A stretch of DNA of 64,000 bases, taken from contig NZ_JAMXLR010000065.1 of NCBI RefSeq assembly GCF_024054565.1, forward strand, positions 1 through 64,000, read 5' to 3'. The position numbers were made by a program, and so were the translations under genes. The stretch's first letter is position 1; every line of letters starts with the position of its first letter. The notes under the pieces were generated by a model. It made no database searches and was not told the origin of the DNA. It saw nothing but the letters and a program-made list of their open reading frames with translations. The stretch comes from Aeoliella straminimaris. Its GTDB lineage: Bacteria > Planctomycetota > Planctomycetia > Pirellulales > Lacipirellulaceae. This document shows, one piece after another, positions 61,335-64,000 of the stretch.

Positions 61335-61728
61335 CCAGCGACAACTTGCGCTCTGGATCCTGGGACTCGCCGTTGCGTTGGGCAGCGTCGGTCCGAACCT
61401 GCATGCGCTGTTGGGTTGTCACTGCCAACTTTGCTCCCTGGGTCAGATTGTCGACTGGACGACGGCAACCTTTGCCTGTGGCACGCCGGCGACGCCAGAC
61501 GACTGCCGGCAATTGGTTTCGTCACAGCAGTCGGGTGATCTGATTCCCTGCTCCGATTGCTTTGCCTGTCGAGTTCTGGCGGGCGCCGGCCTTTGGCCGC
61601 CGACGAGCAAGGTCCACCTGCTGCTGGACGCAGGCGCAAGACAACTCGGGCCACGCGATCTTGCGGCCCGAACGATCGAAGTCTGCAACGACTGTCTTCC
61701 TCGCGGCCCTCCGCTGGAAATCTCTTAG
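61324..61728 (+). CDS. Small membrane-anchored Cys-rich protein ending in PRGPP
   Basis: The 134-residue product MGRDQRQLALWILGLAVALG has a helix ending in GPNLHALLGCHCQLCSLG, then CSDCFACRVLAGAGLW and the terminal CNDCLPRGPPLEIS. It is the third member of the LHxL-CxxC-RGPP family in this window. It has about eleven cysteines in several CxxC or CxC pairs, which points to metal or disulfide chemistry on the outer face. Its start overlaps the preceding gene by 11 bases, so translation is probably coupled. Confidence 0.7.
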   Translation: MGRDQRQLALWILGLAVALGSVGPNLHALLGCHCQLCSLGQIVDWTTATFACGTPATPDDCRQLVSSQQSGDLIPCSDCFACRVLAGAGLWPPTSKVHLLLDAGARQLGPRDLAARTIEVCNDCLPRGPPLEIS

Positions 61729-61922
61729 CGCAGTATCGGCGAGGTGTCGCCCACCCTGGGTGGGATGCGTCTCGCACTTCTACTGCGAATGAGCTGTTGA
61801 ATTTATCCAATTAGCGCCAAGCAAAACGTTTTTGCCTGGTGATCGCTCGCGGTACGCGCACTGGGCGACGATCGTGAGCAGCAGATTTACATTGACTGAG
61901 ATTTCAAACTGGAGATAGAATC

Positions 61923-62744
61923 GTGACAAAGATGAAGACAAGCATTGCCTGTGTGGCCATGGGACTGTCGTGCCTCGCGCAGAGTGCTTCGGCAGAGTTC
62001 CTCAATTACTATGTTGGGCTCGATACGCGTAGCGAGATCACGTACGGAACCTACCTGGGACTTTCCAACCCCAATCAGGATCGACTGACGTTTCTCTATG
62101 CTCACCCGAACGAGGAATCTCCCGAGTCGAATCACTTTCACGGCATCGGGGCGCATTCCTACGAAGGCCCCGTGGAAAGCCCCACAGCGACTCCCACTAA
62201 CAGCAACAACCGACTTCCCGAGACCTACACCGGTCAGGCCCCTCTCACCCTGCAAACGGGCAGTGGGGAGTACGCTGGCAAGTTGGTTAGCGGCGAGAAC
62301 GGCGAGCACTACAGCGATTTGACGATTGCCAACATCCACGACATGGCGGGCTTCGCCGAGGACGCACCGGAAACCTACATGTACAACAGCAGTGCAATGG
62401 GTTACCAGGGGTCGCTCGACGGAGTGCAGTTGGGACTCGAGGTGGTGTCCATCACCCCCGGATTGTATCTGGGCAGCGAGGGCCTCACTGCTGGCGAAAC
62501 GCTGGAAGTCGGCGACCTGACCGCGCTGCCGTTCGAGCCCGTGTTCTGGACCGAAGCGGATGCGGTGCCAGGAACCTATTCGGCCGAACTGCGTTTGGTC
62601 GATCTGGGTGGCAACCTGCAGTCGTCGGGCACGTTCAACATCGATTTTGCGGTGTCGGCTGTTCCCGAACCCGTCACCGCCTGGATGCTGGGACTGATGG
62701 CGGCTGCCGTGCTGCCATGGCAGTGGCGTCGCATCGTGGGCTAG
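61923..62744 (+). CDS. PEP-CTERM protein resembling the all3515 Zur-repressed family
   Basis: The 273-residue product has a signal peptide (MTKMKTSIACVAMGLSCLAQ) and motifs ITYGTYLGLSNPNQDRLTFL, YAHPNEESPESNHFHGIGAH, PTNSNNRLPETYTGQAPLTL and GKLVSGENGEHYSDLTIANI, with the tail VPEPVTAWMLGLMAAAVL. From memory this agrees with the all3515-type PEP-CTERM family of cyanobacteria, which is repressed by Zur. The body lacks the YWDG motif of the other PEP-CTERM proteins here. GTG 61923 has GGAG 8 bases upstream; ATG 61932 is an alternative. A terminator follows. Confidence 0.8.
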   Translation: MTKMKTSIACVAMGLSCLAQSASAEFLNYYVGLDTRSEITYGTYLGLSNPNQDRLTFLYAHPNEESPESNHFHGIGAHSYEGPVESPTATPTNSNNRLPETYTGQAPLTLQTGSGEYAGKLVSGENGEHYSDLTIANIHDMAGFAEDAPETYMYNSSAMGYQGSLDGVQLGLEVVSITPGLYLGSEGLTAGETLEVGDLTALPFEPVFWTEADAVPGTYSAELRLVDLGGNLQSSGTFNIDFAVSAVPEPVTAWMLGLMAAAVLPWQWRRIVG

Positions 62745-62765
62745 TTACTCGCAGTTGCTAGAGTC

Positions 62766-62806
62766 GCCCCTCTGCGGTTTTTCATCCGCAGGGGGGCTTC
62801 TTTTTT
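62766..62806 (+). terminator. Terminator after the all3515-like gene
   Basis: GCCCCTCTGCGG (62766-62777) pairs with CCGCAGGGGGGC (62786-62797, one G-T-type pair) and is followed by TTCTTTTTT. It lies 21 bases after the stop codon. Confidence 0.9.
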
Positions 62807-62822
62807 GATTGACACGGCCACC

Positions 62823-62867
62823 GGAATCATTGATCATTTACGCCGCGACTCTCATTGCAATGATTCC
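62823..62867. promoter_or_regulatory. Widely spaced dyad GGAATCATTG ... CAATGATTCC
   Basis: GGAATCATTG (62823-62832) and CAATGATTCC (62858-62867) are perfect 10-base inverted arms with 25 bases between them. They lie about 108 bases upstream of the DUF1559 gene at 62975, in A/T-richer DNA than the surroundings. Two half-sites for a dimeric regulator are possible. Confidence 0.5.
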
Positions 62868-62974
62868 TCAGGCGAGCCGGGAGACGCACGCACAGCAGGT
62901 GGACCGATCCCTATCGGTGTGCAATTAGAGTTCTAACTAACCTATTGCATGCACAAGGCGAGAGACCGACTACT

Positions 62975-64000
62975 ATGCGAAGCATTGCGCCCAACCATAT
63001 CCATGGCCACTCGGTTCGCTCTACCCGTCCCAAGCGACTGGCGGGCTTTACTCTGGTCGAGCTGCTGGTGGTGATCGCCATCATCGGCATGTTGATTGCG
63101 ATGCTGCTTCCGGCGGTGCAGTCCGCTCGCGAAGCGGCCCGCTTGACGCAATGCAAGAACCATCTGAAACAGATCAGCCTGGCGACCATCCAGTTTCATG
63201 ACACGAACGAGGCCTATCCTCCAGCGCGGCTCCGCGCCTTGAGCTACGAGGACGGTAATCTTTGCGAAACAACCCAGCCATCGTGGTTGGTTCGCATTCT
63301 GCCATTTCTCGAACAGCAGTCCCTCGATTGGCAGGTTTACGATGCCTTCGAAGATCACCCTGACCACGTTCGCGAGTTCGCCCCAGCGGTGTTTGTCTGT
63401 CCGACACGCCGCACAGCCAGCGAATCGGTGATTCCCTCCAGCGTCGTCGAACAGGAACTCTACTACGCCTGTGGTTGCAGTTACACCGAAACGGTCAAAC
63501 TGACCGGAGGGGCAGTGGGCGACTACGCGGCCAACCACGGCGACTACACCGGCGGTTCTGCCGGTGTGCAAGCCTACTGGCGCGGTGGCAATGGCACGGG
63601 TGTCATCATTTCTAGCCGCCCACTTTGCCGCGCAGGCAATCCAGCGGGATGGCTCGACAAAGTACGCATCAAGGACATCGTCGACGGCACTACTCATACG
63701 GCACTCGTTGGCGAGTTGCACGTACCGGCCGATCGCCTGGCACAAGTCCCCGAGAATGGTCCCATGTATAACGGCAAGGATCTGCCGGCCTTTGCTCGGA
63801 TTGGTGGTCCTGGTGTTCCGCTTGCTCGCGGCGCAGACGATGACACGGTACCCGCTATCGGATTCGGCAGTTGGCATCAGGAAATCTGTCCGTTTGCCAT
63901 GGCGGATGGATCGGTTCAACTGATCGACAATTTTGTCGACGTGGTTGTTCTGCAAAACATGTGCACTCGGGGCGAAGCGGCCCCTCGACGCGTCGGCAAT
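62975..64000 (+). CDS. DUF1559 pseudopilin-like protein, 5' part
   Basis: The frame runs from ATG 62975 to the end of the window without a stop (342 codons seen). After a basic leader comes LAGFTLVELLVVIAIIGMLI (cleavage before FTLVE), then ARLTQCKNHLKQISLATIQF and FLEQQSLDWQVYDAF; near the end is WHQEICPFAMADGSVQLIDN, an H-x9-DG motif. It is the classical longer DUF1559 form and a more distant relative of the two shorter copies at 56597 and 58628. The stop codon lies beyond the window. It follows the dyad at 62823-62867. Confidence 0.9.
   Translation, partial: MRSIAPNHIHGHSVRSTRPKRLAGFTLVELLVVIAIIGMLIAMLLPAVQSAREAARLTQCKNHLKQISLATIQFHDTNEAYPPARLRALSYEDGNLCETTQPSWLVRILPFLEQQSLDWQVYDAFEDHPDHVREFAPAVFVCPTRRTASESVIPSSVVEQELYYACGCSYTETVKLTGGAVGDYAANHGDYTGGSAGVQAYWRGGNGTGVIISSRPLCRAGNPAGWLDKVRIKDIVDGTTHTALVGELHVPADRLAQVPENGPMYNGKDLPAFARIGGPGVPLARGADDDTVPAIGFGSWHQEICPFAMADGSVQLIDNFVDVVVLQNMCTRGEAAPRRVGN

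Overview
The window comes from a GC-rich planctomycete, most likely of the order Pirellulales. The reasons are the family mix rather than any single marker. It has several DUF1559 pseudopilin-like proteins, PEP-CTERM and dockerin-like secreted proteins, secreted PQQ-type beta-propellers with a WPxWRG start, a ThuA-like protein, a DUF1080 (3-keto-disaccharide hydrolase) protein, an M56/BlaI pair, and a ribosomal protein cluster with no L30 gene. No rRNA, tRNA, CRISPR array or transposase gene was seen.

Region 1 (1-24320) mixes housekeeping and secreted genes. It holds the end of a ThuA-like gene, nadA, an orphan FliM/FliN-type protein, a secreted protein with about 72 cysteines, three secreted PQQ-like propellers with an SMP-30/gluconolactonase, a receiver-like protein without its phosphoacceptor Asp, a DUF1570-like zinc protease, a large TPR protein, ychF, a DUF2007-like protein, folC and a Tat-exported PhoD-like phosphatase. 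Region 2 (24321-30853) centres on a BlaI-type repressor overlapping a BlaR1-type M56 protease. The protease carries polysaccharide-export-like domains on its outer side, and a perfect operator-like palindrome lies upstream. Region 3 (31050-44716) is the S10-spc ribosomal cluster from rpsJ to rplO, then a terminator-like hairpin, then secY-adk-map. The str operon is not upstream and the alpha operon is not downstream.

Region 4 (44730-54449) holds a protein with eight copies of a short GLSPIEILRQQGG-like repeat, a DUF1080 protein, an NTF2-like secreted protein ending at a MITE-like 160-bp palindrome, a SelW-like protein, a DUF2237 protein, a sigma-70 factor with a long HTH-bearing N-terminal extension and a prolyl oligopeptidase. 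Region 5 (54513-64000) is the most unusual part. Four gene families lie in mirror order on both sides of a divergent centre near 58000: dockerin-bearing PEP-CTERM, PEP-CTERM, DUF1559 pseudopilin, small Cys/His protein ending in PRGPP; then the same in reverse on the plus strand. A third small Cys protein, an all3515-like PEP-CTERM protein and a longer DUF1559 protein follow. The mature PEP-CTERM proteins begin with or near histidine, and the last one resembles a family described as Zur-repressed. I therefore infer a surface system linked to a transition metal, possibly zinc.

Two patterns run across genes. Most spacers inside the ribosomal cluster contain imperfect inverted repeats built from short reiterated words that differ from spacer to spacer. 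Shine-Dalgarno-like motifs (AGGAG, GGAG) precede many of the chosen starts and were used to trim over-long reading frames.
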